Positions 39,299 to 47,376 of a stretch of DNA of 64,000 nucleotides are shown one piece after another; position 1 is the first letter of the stretch, and every line of letters begins with the position of its first letter. This DNA is from Frigoribacterium sp. Leaf415 (GTDB lineage: Bacteria; Actinomycetota; Actinomycetes; Actinomycetales; Microbacteriaceae): the NCBI RefSeq assembly GCF_001424645.1, contig NZ_LMQR01000001.1, forward strand, positions 2,368,621-2,432,620. The letters run 5' to 3'. The translations under genes and the position numbers were made by a program. The notes under the pieces were generated by a model. That model did not search any database, had not been told where the DNA came from, and saw only the letters and a program-made list of their open reading frames with translations.

Positions 39299-40081
39299 CT
39301 ACTGGCCGGCGGCGGTGTCCGAGCTCGTGCCGTCGGCGCCCTCCGCGGTGGCGGCGGGGGTCTCGGCGGCCTGGTCGGCCTGGGTCGCTGCGGCGTCCTG
39401 GAGGACGTAGACGAGGCCGCCGACGGTCCACTGGTCGGGGACGCCGGTCGCGTCGCCGGCCTCGGAGCTGCCGGTGCTGGCGAACGTCGTCACGAGGAAG
39501 AGCCGCGACCCGCCCTGCAGCTTCGACAGGAAGTCACGGGCCTGAACGTAGCTGCCCTGGATGCTGACCGTGATCGGGATCGACGAGAAGTTCGTCGCGG
39601 TGACGAGCGGATCGGTCACGAGGTCGGGGGCGGTGGGCGCGGCCGGGGCGGTGGCGGCCGCGGCGGTACCGCCCGAGTCGGATGCCGCCTCGTCGGTGGC
39701 GGCGGGTGCGGCGACGTCCGTGGTCGTGGGCTCGTAGACCGTCGCGTCGGACGAGGTGAATCCCGTCACGGTCGTGCCCGAGGCCCCGGCCAGCTGGTCG
39801 AGTTCGGTCAGGAAGGACGACAGGGCGGCCTGGGACGGCACGGACGTGTCGAGCGTCGCCAACTCGGACTTCAGCTCGGAGAGCTTGGCGTTGTCGGCCT
39901 CGAGGGTCGCGAGGCTCGCGCGCAGGGTCTCGTTCTGCGCCTCGACGCTCTGCTGTTGCGACTCGGCGGACGAGGCGGCGACGAGTTGCGGCTGCACCCC
40001 CACGAGGAATCCGAGGGCCAACACCACGACGCCGGTCAGGGCGGCGGCGATGAGCATCATCCGATTGCGGTCCATGGTCAC
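39299..40081 (-). CDS. pilO: type IV pilus inner-membrane alignment protein, PilO-like
   Basis: 260 residues from a GTG that overlaps the pilN stop (GTGA). One membrane helix at about 9-30, a coiled-coil stretch (about 40-78: QSVEAQNETLRASLATLEAD), then a ferredoxin-like domain split by an Ala/Thr/Asp/Pro-rich insert (about 115-155): LDQLAGASGTTVTGF before and IQGSYVQARDFLSKLQG after, the latter typical of PilO. The C-terminal 30 residues are low-complexity Ala/Thr. With PilM and PilN it should form the ring linking motor and pilus. Last gene of the locus. Confidence 0.82.
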   Translation of the reverse strand: MTMDRNRMMLIAAALTGVVVLALGFLVGVQPQLVAASSAESQQQSVEAQNETLRASLATLEADNAKLSELKSELATLDTSVPSQAALSSFLTELDQLAGASGTTVTGFTSSDATVYEPTTTDVAAPAATDEAASDSGGTAAAATAPAAPTAPDLVTDPLVTATNFSSIPITVSIQGSYVQARDFLSKLQGGSRLFLVTTFASTGSSEAGDATGVPDQWTVGGLVYVLQDAAATQADQAAETPAATAEGADGTSSDTAAGQ

Positions 40082-40740
40082 TCGCCGGCTTTCTGGTCGA
40101 AGCGGCCCGAGAAGGCGTCCGCCGTGATGTGCATCGTGATGTCCGCTTTGTAGACGCCTTCCTCGAGGGTCACCGAGCCCGGCTGGGCGTCGGCGAAGCC
40201 GGGGAGGGTCGCGAGGCCGTTCAGCCAGTCGGGCACGGACGGCAGGGTCGGGCTGGTCGCCTGGAAGGTCAGGGTCGCGACCCGGGCCCCCTGGAGCGGC
40301 GCGGTCGGCTGGGTGTACTGCACGAGGGGCGAGGCCTGGTCGAGCGAGACGCTGATGATCGTCACGCCCACGGGCAGGGTGCCCTGCACCTTCTCGAGGT
40401 AGGTCGGCCAGTCGATGTCGGTCGAGCCGCCGACCTTCTGGGCGGCCTCGACCAGGTCGAGCTGCCCCTGCGTGGTCTTGAGGTCCGCGTACTTCGTCTG
40501 GGACACGAGGAGGGACTGGGTCTCGCCCTGGGCGGTCATCAGCCCGTCCTCGGCCTGCATGCGCTGCAAGAACGCCGCGCCCGAACCGATGCCGACCACG
40601 ATGGCGACCACGACGACGCCGGCCCAGACCCGACGGGTCAGGGCGGCGGCGCGACGCTCGGCGCGGACCTCGGGAGGCAGCAGGTCGACGCGAGGCGCGC
40701 CTCCTACGGTGATGCCGACGTCTTTCCCACGGGTTCTCAT
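40078..40740 (-). CDS. pilN: type IV pilus assembly protein, PilN-like
   Basis: 220 residues. The N-terminal cytoplasmic motif VDLLPPEVRAERR matches the INLLP peptide by which PilN binds PilM. A membrane helix spans about 38-58, followed by a coiled coil and a PilN-type domain (LPVGVTIISVSLDQ, then ATLTFQATSPTL). Overlaps pilM by four bases (ATGA) and pilO by four (GTGA). Confidence 0.85.
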   Translation of the reverse strand: MRTRGKDVGITVGGAPRVDLLPPEVRAERRAAALTRRVWAGVVVVAIVVGIGSGAAFLQRMQAEDGLMTAQGETQSLLVSQTKYADLKTTQGQLDLVEAAQKVGGSTDIDWPTYLEKVQGTLPVGVTIISVSLDQASPLVQYTQPTAPLQGARVATLTFQATSPTLPSVPDWLNGLATLPGFADAQPGSVTLEEGVYKADITMHITADAFSGRFDQKAGE

Positions 40741-41786
40741 GCTGCGCTCCCCAGGGCCAGGCCGAGGGCCACGGTCAGGTCGGTCGACCGCGACCGCAGG
40801 GCGGTCTCGTCGAGGTTCTTCGCGAAGCCCACCGTCGCGAACGGGTCGGCGAGGGCGACCGGCAGGCGGGTGACCTCGCTGAGCGCCTCGGGCAGGCCCG
40901 GCAGGGCCGCTCCCCCGCCGGCGATCATGATGCCCGCGACGGTCTCGGTCGGGCGGGTGTTGACGTAGTACTGGATCGTGTTGCGCAGGCTGCCGAGCAA
41001 CTCGTTGACGGACTCGAAGATCGCGGCCGACGCGGCCTGCTCGTCGGGAGTCGTGACGGTCGTGGCGAGGCCGCGGCCGAACTTGATGCCCTCGGCGACC
41101 TGGGCCGAGACTTCGAGCTTCGTCGCGACGGCCTGCGTGACGTCGTCACCGCCCGAGGGGATGATGCGGACGAACTGCGGGACGCCGTCGGCGATCATGA
41201 TGACCGAGGTCGTGCTGTGACCGATCTCGACGAGCGCGACCGTGCCCGCGATGCGCGGGCGGGTGACGAGGAGGCGCGTGTTCGAGAACGGGATCAGGTC
41301 GACCCCCAGCGTGGTCAGGCCGGCGAGCTTGCTGGCCTGCACGTTGCCGAGGACCGCGTCCTTGACCGCCGCGATGAGCAGCCCGTGGACGACGGGACCG
41401 TTCTCGCCGAGCCCTTCGGCGTAGGGGTAGAAGTCGAGCAGGGCGTCGGCGACCGGGACGGGGAGCATGTCCTGCACCTGGAACGGCAGCATCTCGCGGA
41501 TGCGCTTGTGCGAGGCCTTCGGCACCGTCATGTCGCGCGCGAGCACCCGCTGGTTGCCCATGCCCAGCACGACGCGCTTGCTCTTGAAGCCCCCGGCCGA
41601 CCACAGCTGCTTGAGCGTGCCGGCCATGGTCTGCGACTCGATGACCTCGCCGCGGCTCGCGGCACCGTCGGGCAGGGCGACCTCGCTGAACCGGACGATG
41701 GTCGGCTTCGCCTTGTCGACGTCGGCGACCTCGACCGCGCGCACGAAGCGGCTGCCGATGTCGATGCCCACGATGTTCTTGCCCAT
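40737..41786 (-). CDS. pilM: type IV pilus assembly ATPase-fold protein PilM
   Basis: 349-residue actin-like protein. IVGIDIGSRFVRAVEV is the phosphate-1 loop, VALVEIGHSTTSVIMI the phosphate-2 loop and AGIMIAGGGAALPGL the adenosine motif; LGMGNQRVLARDMTVPK and MLPFQVQDMLP are PilM family features. It is the cytoplasmic ring component that binds the PilN N-terminal peptide. 28 bases after pilD in the same direction. Confidence 0.93.
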   Translation of the reverse strand: MGKNIVGIDIGSRFVRAVEVADVDKAKPTIVRFSEVALPDGAASRGEVIESQTMAGTLKQLWSAGGFKSKRVVLGMGNQRVLARDMTVPKASHKRIREMLPFQVQDMLPVPVADALLDFYPYAEGLGENGPVVHGLLIAAVKDAVLGNVQASKLAGLTTLGVDLIPFSNTRLLVTRPRIAGTVALVEIGHSTTSVIMIADGVPQFVRIIPSGGDDVTQAVATKLEVSAQVAEGIKFGRGLATTVTTPDEQAASAAIFESVNELLGSLRNTIQYYVNTRPTETVAGIMIAGGGAALPGLPEALSEVTRLPVALADPFATVGFAKNLDETALRSRSTDLTVALGLALGSAA

Positions 41787-41814
41787 CAGTTCTGCTCTCT
41801 GTCAGCTCGCCGGC

Positions 41815-42654
41815 TCATGCCAGGCCGAGGAGGGTGAGGTACGCCGTGGCGACGGTGCCGCCGGCGAAGACGCCGACCCAGGTGCCCGCGAGCATCCAGG
41901 GGCCGAAGGGGATGCCGCCCGTGCGCTGCACGCGCCGGGTGACGAGGAGGACGATCGCGAAGAGGCCGCCCAGCAGGAAGGCCGCGAAGGCGCCCACGGC
42001 GAACTCGCCCCAGCCGAGCCAGGCCAGGTACAGGCCGAGCAGGCCGGCCAACTTCACGTCACCGAAGCCCATGCCGCCCGGGTACGACAGGGCGGCGATC
42101 AGGTAGAAGGCGAAGAGGGAGGCCAGGCCGATGGCGGCGCGGACGAGCGCCGGCCAGTCCCCCACGAGGATGCTCGAGGCCGCCAGGAGCGCGCCCCCGA
42201 CCGCGTAGGACGGCAGGACGATCGCGTTCGGCAGTCGGTGGTGCTCGAGGTCGATCACGGCGAGCGCGACGCTGACGCCGGCCAGCCAGAGGAACGCGAC
42301 GAGCGCCAGGAGGCGCGACACGAGCGGCAGCGCCTCGGTCGGGACGTCGACGAGCGGCCACAGCCGGGCGGCGACGAGCACGAAGAACAGGCCGGTGGCC
42401 AGTTCGACGATCGGGTACCGGGCCGAGATGGACGTGCGGCAGTCGCGGCACTTCCCGCCGAGGGCGAGCCAGCTGACCACGGGCACGTTGTCACGGCGGC
42501 GGATCGGCGTCGAGCAGCTCGGGCAGGCGCTCGCGGGTCGCGCGATCGAGATCCCCGCGGGGACGCGGTACACGACGACGTTGAGGAACGAGCCGATGAG
42601 CAGACCGAAACCACCAGCCACCAGGACGGCGGTGATCCACGGGGCCGCGATCAC
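41815..42654 (-). CDS. pilD: prepilin leader peptidase / N-methyltransferase PilD
   Basis: 279-residue polytopic membrane protease. The cytoplasmic zinc loop has C44, C47, C69 and C72 (CPSC and CRDC), as in methylating PilD enzymes. The catalytic aspartates are D135 (AVIDLEHHRLP) and D199 (GMGFGDVKL). GTG overlaps the stop of the upstream minor pilin (GTGA). It should process PilA and the PilV/PilW-like proteins encoded in the same locus. Confidence 0.95.
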   Translation of the reverse strand: MIAAPWITAVLVAGGFGLLIGSFLNVVVYRVPAGISIARPASACPSCSTPIRRRDNVPVVSWLALGGKCRDCRTSISARYPIVELATGLFFVLVAARLWPLVDVPTEALPLVSRLLALVAFLWLAGVSVALAVIDLEHHRLPNAIVLPSYAVGGALLAASSILVGDWPALVRAAIGLASLFAFYLIAALSYPGGMGFGDVKLAGLLGLYLAWLGWGEFAVGAFAAFLLGGLFAIVLLVTRRVQRTGGIPFGPWMLAGTWVGVFAGGTVATAYLTLLGLA

Positions 42655-44432
42655 GTCGCGGCTCCGGTCGACGTGAAGGCGGCCTTGACCTCGGTCTGCG
42701 TGGTGACACCGTACGAGGTGGTGACCGGGCTGAGGAACTTGGGCGGGGCGAGGTACCGCAGGCGCGTGTCGTACGTGTAGGCCTTGATGTAGCCGTTCGA
42801 CCCGCTGCGGACGACGCCACGGTAGGCCTGCGAGATCGACCCCTTGATGGTCAGCGTGCCCCGGTCGCCACCACGGCCGTAGTTCTGCACGAGGAACGAG
42901 TGCTGGACGGAGATGATCGCGGCGTCGATCTCACGGTCACGGTCACCCAGCATCGAACCGCCGAAGACGTTGACCGGGTTGTGCACCCAGGTGACGCCGT
43001 CGGAGGCCAGGCCGAGGATGTTCGTGCTCGCGTTCGTGGACGCGTAGGTCAGGTCGCCCGTGACGTAGAGGTAGTTCTTCGCCGCGATGGTCAGCTGCCC
43101 CTGGAAGGTGCCCTTGACGAAGGCGTCCCCGCTGCGGGCACCGTAGGCGCAGGCCCCGGAGCCCGGACCGCCGGCCGTGCTCGCGATCGGGACGGACTCG
43201 CCGGCCAGGGGGTAGCCGACGTGGTTGTTGGAGCACGAGGTCTCGGTGAGGTCGCCGGTGGAGGCCCACGCGTTGACGTTGGACTTGCCCTTGCCCGACG
43301 CGGGCACGGGGATGTCCTGGACGTAGATCAGGTTGTTCGCGGGCACGGTGATGGTCGCGCCGTCGGCCGAGCCGAGCTGCCCCTTCCCCGTACCCGGCGT
43401 GCCGCACTCGGGCGGGGTGCTGCCGTCGGTGGCCTCGGCGTTCGCGAGCCGCGTCATCTTCGAGTACGGCGACTTGACGGTCATCTTGCCGTCGGCGGTG
43501 AAGACGATGTCGGTCGGCCCGGTGTAGAGGCAGCCGGGGCGCGGCACCTCGGTGGGGATGTCGGTGCGGGTCTCGCGCACCTTGTCGTTGTTGGTGTCGG
43601 GCATCTGTACGGTCGCCACCTGGCCGGGGACGCCCTTGTCGAAGCTCTGGCCCGAGCAGGCGCTGTTGTTCGAGTCGACCTTGGCGTACGTGCGTCCGAG
43701 GGTCGGGTCGGCCGTGGTCACGACCTCCTTGAAGGTCGCCGAGCAGACGCGCATCGTGTCGTTGGAGTGCGCCGGACCGTAGATCGTGTCTCCACCGCTG
43801 AACGCGATCTCGCCGCAGTCGTCCCCCTGGGTGCGTCCTTCCCAGGCGTGCTTCGTGCAGTCCGCGTTCGTGCTGCGGGTGAGCGTGGGGTCCTGGGACT
43901 CGATGTCGGTGAAGTACAGGTAGTCGATGAAGCCCTTCTGGCGAAGGTCGGCGATGACCGACCGCGTGGCCGAACCGACCTTGCCCGTCGAACGGATGCG
44001 CAGGGCACCCGACCCGACGTACTTCGAGTTGTCGACCTCGTACCGGAACTGCGCGAGGTCGGCGCTGCCCGGCACCGAGGCCCACGAGCCCGAGGGGCCC
44101 GAGCCGAAGGCCTTGTTGGCCTGGCTGCCCGAGGGCAAGGTCAGCTTGCTGGCGGTCGCCTTGCTGAACGGGGCGTCGGAGTCGCCGTACTGCTGATAGC
44201 TGTTGTCGTTGGCCAGGCGCGACTGGTACTCCTCGACGCCGGCGTAGGCCGCGGCGAGGGCACCGTTGACGTCCTGGTCGCCGTCGGCCTTCTTCAGCCC
44301 ACTGGTGGCCACGGTGAGGGCGGTGGCGGCCATGATGACCAGCACCATGCCGAAGATGAGGGTGATGGCCATGGCCATGCCGCTCTCGGATGACGGGCCG
44401 GCCAGGCCGAGACGGGTGCGCAAGGAGGTCAT
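42651..44432 (-). CDS. large PilX-like minor pilin / pilus-associated protein
   Basis: 593 residues. The N-terminus ESGMAMAITLIFGMVLVIM resembles a prepilin: a basic leader, glycine at 18, then a hydrophobic helix. It lacks the glutamate at mature position 5 (isoleucine instead). The remaining roughly 540 residues are extracytoplasmic, with eight or more scattered cysteines (for example ADCTKHAWE, GDDCGEIAF, CSATFKE, PGCLYTG, CSNNHVG), suggesting disulfides, and repeats rich in Gly/Ser/Thr. I recognise no adhesin domain; beta-rich architecture is likely. It is coupled to the PilW-like gene by ATGA and to pilD by GTGA. A tip adhesin or priming minor pilin is the natural guess. Confidence 0.75.
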   Translation of the reverse strand: MTSLRTRLGLAGPSSESGMAMAITLIFGMVLVIMAATALTVATSGLKKADGDQDVNGALAAAYAGVEEYQSRLANDNSYQQYGDSDAPFSKATASKLTLPSGSQANKAFGSGPSGSWASVPGSADLAQFRYEVDNSKYVGSGALRIRSTGKVGSATRSVIADLRQKGFIDYLYFTDIESQDPTLTRSTNADCTKHAWEGRTQGDDCGEIAFSGGDTIYGPAHSNDTMRVCSATFKEVVTTADPTLGRTYAKVDSNNSACSGQSFDKGVPGQVATVQMPDTNNDKVRETRTDIPTEVPRPGCLYTGPTDIVFTADGKMTVKSPYSKMTRLANAEATDGSTPPECGTPGTGKGQLGSADGATITVPANNLIYVQDIPVPASGKGKSNVNAWASTGDLTETSCSNNHVGYPLAGESVPIASTAGGPGSGACAYGARSGDAFVKGTFQGQLTIAAKNYLYVTGDLTYASTNASTNILGLASDGVTWVHNPVNVFGGSMLGDRDREIDAAIISVQHSFLVQNYGRGGDRGTLTIKGSISQAYRGVVRSGSNGYIKAYTYDTRLRYLAPPKFLSPVTTSYGVTTQTEVKAAFTSTGAAT

Positions 44433-45118
44433 GTCGTCGCCCCTCCGGCGAGGTTGGACAGCGAGACGGTGTTCTGCAGGGTGACCGCCTGGCTCGACAT
44501 CGAGCTCGTCCGGTCGATGGTCAACGAGATGGTCACCGCGGCGATGGAGGGCAGCTGCGACGCCGTGAGCGCACCCGAGGCGTCGGGGGTCAGCACCTTG
44601 CCGGTGAAGTCGAGGTAGGTGAAGAGCGGCGCACCGCTGCTCGCGGCCGTGACGACGGTGCCGCCGAGGGCGCGCTTGGTCGCCGGCGAGGTGAACTGCC
44701 AGAAGTCGGTCTGGAGGGGCGTGGCCACGACGGTGGACGAGCTGAGGGTGCGGTCGGCCTCGACGCGGTAGGTCACGCGCCGCGGCACGGTGGTCAGGGA
44801 GTCCGCGGTGTTGACGGCCGTCGTCAGGGTGAGGCTCTCCGTCGTCGCGAGCGTGAACGACGACGCCTCGGTGCCGCCGGGTTGGGCGATCGTGCGGGCG
44901 GCGCGGATGGTCCGACTGAGGTCGTTCAACCCGTTCGAGGCGACCCGGGTGTTGGCGTCGATGAAGCGGGCCTGGGCCGTGGCCTTCGTCAACGAGACGA
45001 AGGTGGTCGAGACGACCGTGAGGACGATGCCGAAGACCATGATCGCCACGAGCAGCTCGGCCAGGCTGACGCCCTCGTCACGGCGGGCCCGGGCGGTCAG
45101 TCGCCGCAGCGCGGTCAC
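44429..45118 (-). CDS. PilW-like minor pilin
   Basis: 229 residues. Class III-type prepilin signal: cleavage after G16 (RRDEG), mature VSLAELLVAIMVFGI with E at position 5 (E21). The globular part is Ser/Thr-rich with no cysteine. Overlaps its neighbours by four bases on both sides, the pilV-pilW-pilX order of minor pilin operons. Probably part of the complex that primes pilus assembly. Confidence 0.85.
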   Translation of the reverse strand: MTALRRLTARARRDEGVSLAELLVAIMVFGIVLTVVSTTFVSLTKATAQARFIDANTRVASNGLNDLSRTIRAARTIAQPGGTEASSFTLATTESLTLTTAVNTADSLTTVPRRVTYRVEADRTLSSSTVVATPLQTDFWQFTSPATKRALGGTVVTAASSGAPLFTYLDFTGKVLTPDASGALTASQLPSIAAVTISLTIDRTSSMSSQAVTLQNTVSLSNLAGGATT

Positions 45119-46530
45119 TTGGCGGGCCTCGGGTCGAGCGTGACGACGTTGGCGGTGCCGCCGCTGCCACCGAAGATGGCCCCGATGATGCTGCCGATCA
45201 ACCCGCTGATGGTCAACGACCGGAGGTTCGAGGTCGACGTGCCCGAGCTGATCGCCCAGGTGCCGTAGGGCAGGGCGATCGTCACCTCGTTGGCCGACGT
45301 CTTGTTCTTGACCGTGAAGGTGTAGGTCTGGGTGGCGGCACAGCCGGGGTCGCCGTTGAGGGCGGTGGTCGACCGGGCCTGGATCAGGGTGTCGCTGCCC
45401 GCGGCGAGCTTCACGGTCGTCACGCCCATCGGCAACGGGTAGGCCGCGGTCTTGTCCGAGGCGGCGACGAACGGCTGGCGCGTGGCCGTCTTGCCGGCGG
45501 CGTTGGCAGGCCAGGAGGCCGGGTCGGGTGAGAGGCAGCTGCCGCCGGTCGTGCCGACGGGCAGATACGTGCCGGCGATCAGCTGGTAGCCGGTCGTCAG
45601 GGGGAAGAGGTAGGCGTCGCTCACCGGGCCGTTCAGCACGTACGGCTCGGGCCCACCGAGGACGGTGGTCTTGAGGTCGTTCGGCAGCAGGACCGTGCCG
45701 CCGGTGTAGTTCGAGGCGTAGCCGAGCTCGAAATCGTCACCCAGGTCGTAGGTGAACGAGACGCCGGCCGTGTCTCCCTTGACGACGACGGTTCCCGTCT
45801 TGAACGGCGTCGGCTGCTGCCGGGAGTCGCGGTAGGGCGCGGCGTCGGCCCGCGAGACGGTCACCTTGTAGGAGCCCGGAAGCACCTTGATGGCGACCGC
45901 GCAGCCGTCGGCGTTGGTCGCGCCGGGCTTGGAGCCGGAGGTCAGCGCTTTGCCGGGGGTGGTCGAGGCGGTGTCGGGCTCGACCGTGACCACGACGCCC
46001 TCGACCGGGCCGCCCTTGGTGTCCTTGACCCCGATGACGATCGTGCCGGTGTCCTGGTCGTTCAGACGGCTGTTGGGGGCCAGGATCGTGTCGCTGCGTA
46101 CGGGAGAGGTCGCCTTCCGCATGCCCGACCAGGTGACCGCGACCTGGAGGCGCTTGTAGAACAGCGAACCATTGCCCGACGACGCGGACGGGGTGCAGGT
46201 CGCGTCCACGCCGGTGGTGGTGATCCAGGCGGCGGTCTGGGCCACGGTGAACGTGGTGCCGTTGACGACGGTCGTCGTCGTGCCCGAGGCCACCGCGACG
46301 ACGTCGGTCACGGCGCGGGCGACGTCGACGGCCTGCGCGGCGAGGTTGGTGGCGACCTCACGGCTGCGGTTGTCGCTCGACATCGTCAGCGTGGTGCCGA
46401 CGGCGACGATGGAGCCGACCGTGATGATCGCGAAGACCAGGAGGGCGACGACCACCTCGACGATCGAGAGGCCGGCGTCACGCGCCTCGGGGTCGAGGGG
46501 ACGGAGACGGGCGCTGAGGCGCTGGAACAT
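45115..46530 (-). CDS. PilV-like minor pilin with added beta-sandwich domain
   Basis: 471 residues. Prepilin signal with cleavage after G20 (EARDAG), mature LSIVEVVVALLVFAI, E at position 5 (E25). Beyond the pilin region, residues about 165-240 (TGTIVIGVKDTKGGPVEGVV then GCAVAIKVLPGSYKVTVS) resemble a carboxypeptidase-regulatory/Cna-B-like beta-sandwich, unusual for PilV and suggestive of surface display or adhesion. Ends in a Gly/Ile-rich stretch (SGLIGSIIGAIFGG). First gene of the pilV-W-X-D-M-N-O run; the pilA terminator lies just upstream. Confidence 0.82.
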   Translation of the reverse strand: MFQRLSARLRPLDPEARDAGLSIVEVVVALLVFAIITVGSIVAVGTTLTMSSDNRSREVATNLAAQAVDVARAVTDVVAVASGTTTTVVNGTTFTVAQTAAWITTTGVDATCTPSASSGNGSLFYKRLQVAVTWSGMRKATSPVRSDTILAPNSRLNDQDTGTIVIGVKDTKGGPVEGVVVTVEPDTASTTPGKALTSGSKPGATNADGCAVAIKVLPGSYKVTVSRADAAPYRDSRQQPTPFKTGTVVVKGDTAGVSFTYDLGDDFELGYASNYTGGTVLLPNDLKTTVLGGPEPYVLNGPVSDAYLFPLTTGYQLIAGTYLPVGTTGGSCLSPDPASWPANAAGKTATRQPFVAASDKTAAYPLPMGVTTVKLAAGSDTLIQARSTTALNGDPGCAATQTYTFTVKNKTSANEVTIALPYGTWAISSGTSTSNLRSLTISGLIGSIIGAIFGGSGGTANVVTLDPRPAK

Positions 46531-46573
46531 GGTGGTTCACCTCCCGGTCGGGTCGAGGGTGTTGCAGAGGATG

Positions 46574-46620
46574 CTTCAAAGCGGCCAAGGACGTAGATGC
46601 CGTCCGTGGCCGCTTCGAAG
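46574..46620 (-). terminator. terminator after pilA
   Basis: 20-bp stem with two mismatches (46574-46593 with 46601-46620), seven-base loop, six bases past the pilA stop. It should make an abundant short pilA message with limited read-through into the minor pilin genes. Confidence 0.8.
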
Positions 46621-46625
46621 AGGGA

Positions 46626-47081
46626 CTAGGACTTCTTGGTGAAGACGCCGGCAGCGCAGGTGCCTTCGGCGACACCCGAGGTGTCCGTCGCGCTGAAGTT
46701 CTTGCCGGTGGAGCTCGTGCCTTGGATGCAGAACTTGGTGGGCTTCGTCGCGCTGTCGACCGTGTAGACCAGGGTCGTCGTGTCGGCGCTCTTGCTGGAA
46801 CCGGCGGCGAGGTAGTCGGCCGAGTCGAGGGTGGCGGTACCGGGGAGCGCGCCCGACGTGGCGATGGAGATCACGGCGGTCTTCGCGTTCGTGACGTCGC
46901 TCTTCACGGCCGAGTCCTTCGCGTTGTTCTGCACGCCGAGGTACACCGGGATGGCGATCGCGGCGAGGATGCCGATGATGATCACGACGACGAGGAGCTC
47001 GATCAGGGTGAAGCCCTTGTCCTTGTCTTCGGCGAGGTTCTGGCGGCGGGCGCTGAGCTTGCCCATGAGGGTGAAGTACAT
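46626..47081 (-). CDS. pilA: major type IV pilin, PilA-like
   Basis: 151-residue prepilin from an ATG with AGGA upstream; a second ATG six codons in would shorten the leader to 18 residues. Basic leader ending DKDKG, mature protein FTLIELLVVVIIIGILAAIA with F at +1 and E at +5. Globular domain of about 95 residues with two cysteines (C118, C142) that can form the usual C-terminal disulfide loop. Flanked by its own terminator and a 295-base upstream region, which fits separate high expression. Confidence 0.92.
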   Translation of the reverse strand: MYFTLMGKLSARRQNLAEDKDKGFTLIELLVVVIIIGILAAIAIPVYLGVQNNAKDSAVKSDVTNAKTAVISIATSGALPGTATLDSADYLAAGSSKSADTTTLVYTVDSATKPTKFCIQGTSSTGKNFSATDTSGVAEGTCAAGVFTKKS

Positions 47082-47317
47082 GTCGCTGGTCCTGTTCGGT
47101 CGGGTGCGGGGTGGTTGTCTCGGTGTTCGGGTAGGCGGTCACCGAGCTCCCGCCGGGATCGATGGTGCCACCTGGGAAAGTGCCCCAGAATCCCTTGGAA
47201 GGGGGGTTTTGGGCCGCGACACGGCCCCAGTTCGGGTATCCCCCGAAAGGCCGAAAACCGCAGGTCAGCACCCGTTTGCGGGGTAGACCGCCCGGTCGCG
47301 AGACGTCCGGCACGAGA
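47082..47317 (-). other. pilA upstream region and probable leader, no gene
   Basis: 236 bases without a credible ORF. On the minus strand it holds a GGGCCG...CGGCCC hairpin and several G/C runs (six C, then GGGG), suggesting a folded leader. I find no convincing -35/-10 pair and no match to the c-di-GMP riboswitch cores. Confidence 0.4.
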
Positions 47318-47358
47318 AGGAGGCGCGAGCCGGCCTCGTGAGCCGACCCGCGCCTCCT
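47318..47358 (-). terminator. terminator after pilC
   Basis: 17-bp stem with two G-T pairs (47318-47334 with 47342-47358), seven-base loop, 18 bases past the pilC stop. Its outer arms are AGGAGGCGCG and CGCGCCTCCT, the clearest paired copy of the dispersed 10-mer. Confidence 0.75.
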
Positions 47359-47376
47359 GCGGGGGTGCCTGATGTG

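Noticed and set aside
47082..47317. c-di-GMP riboswitch before pilA
   Set aside because: The invariant loop sequences of GEMM-I and the GEMM-II cores were not found.
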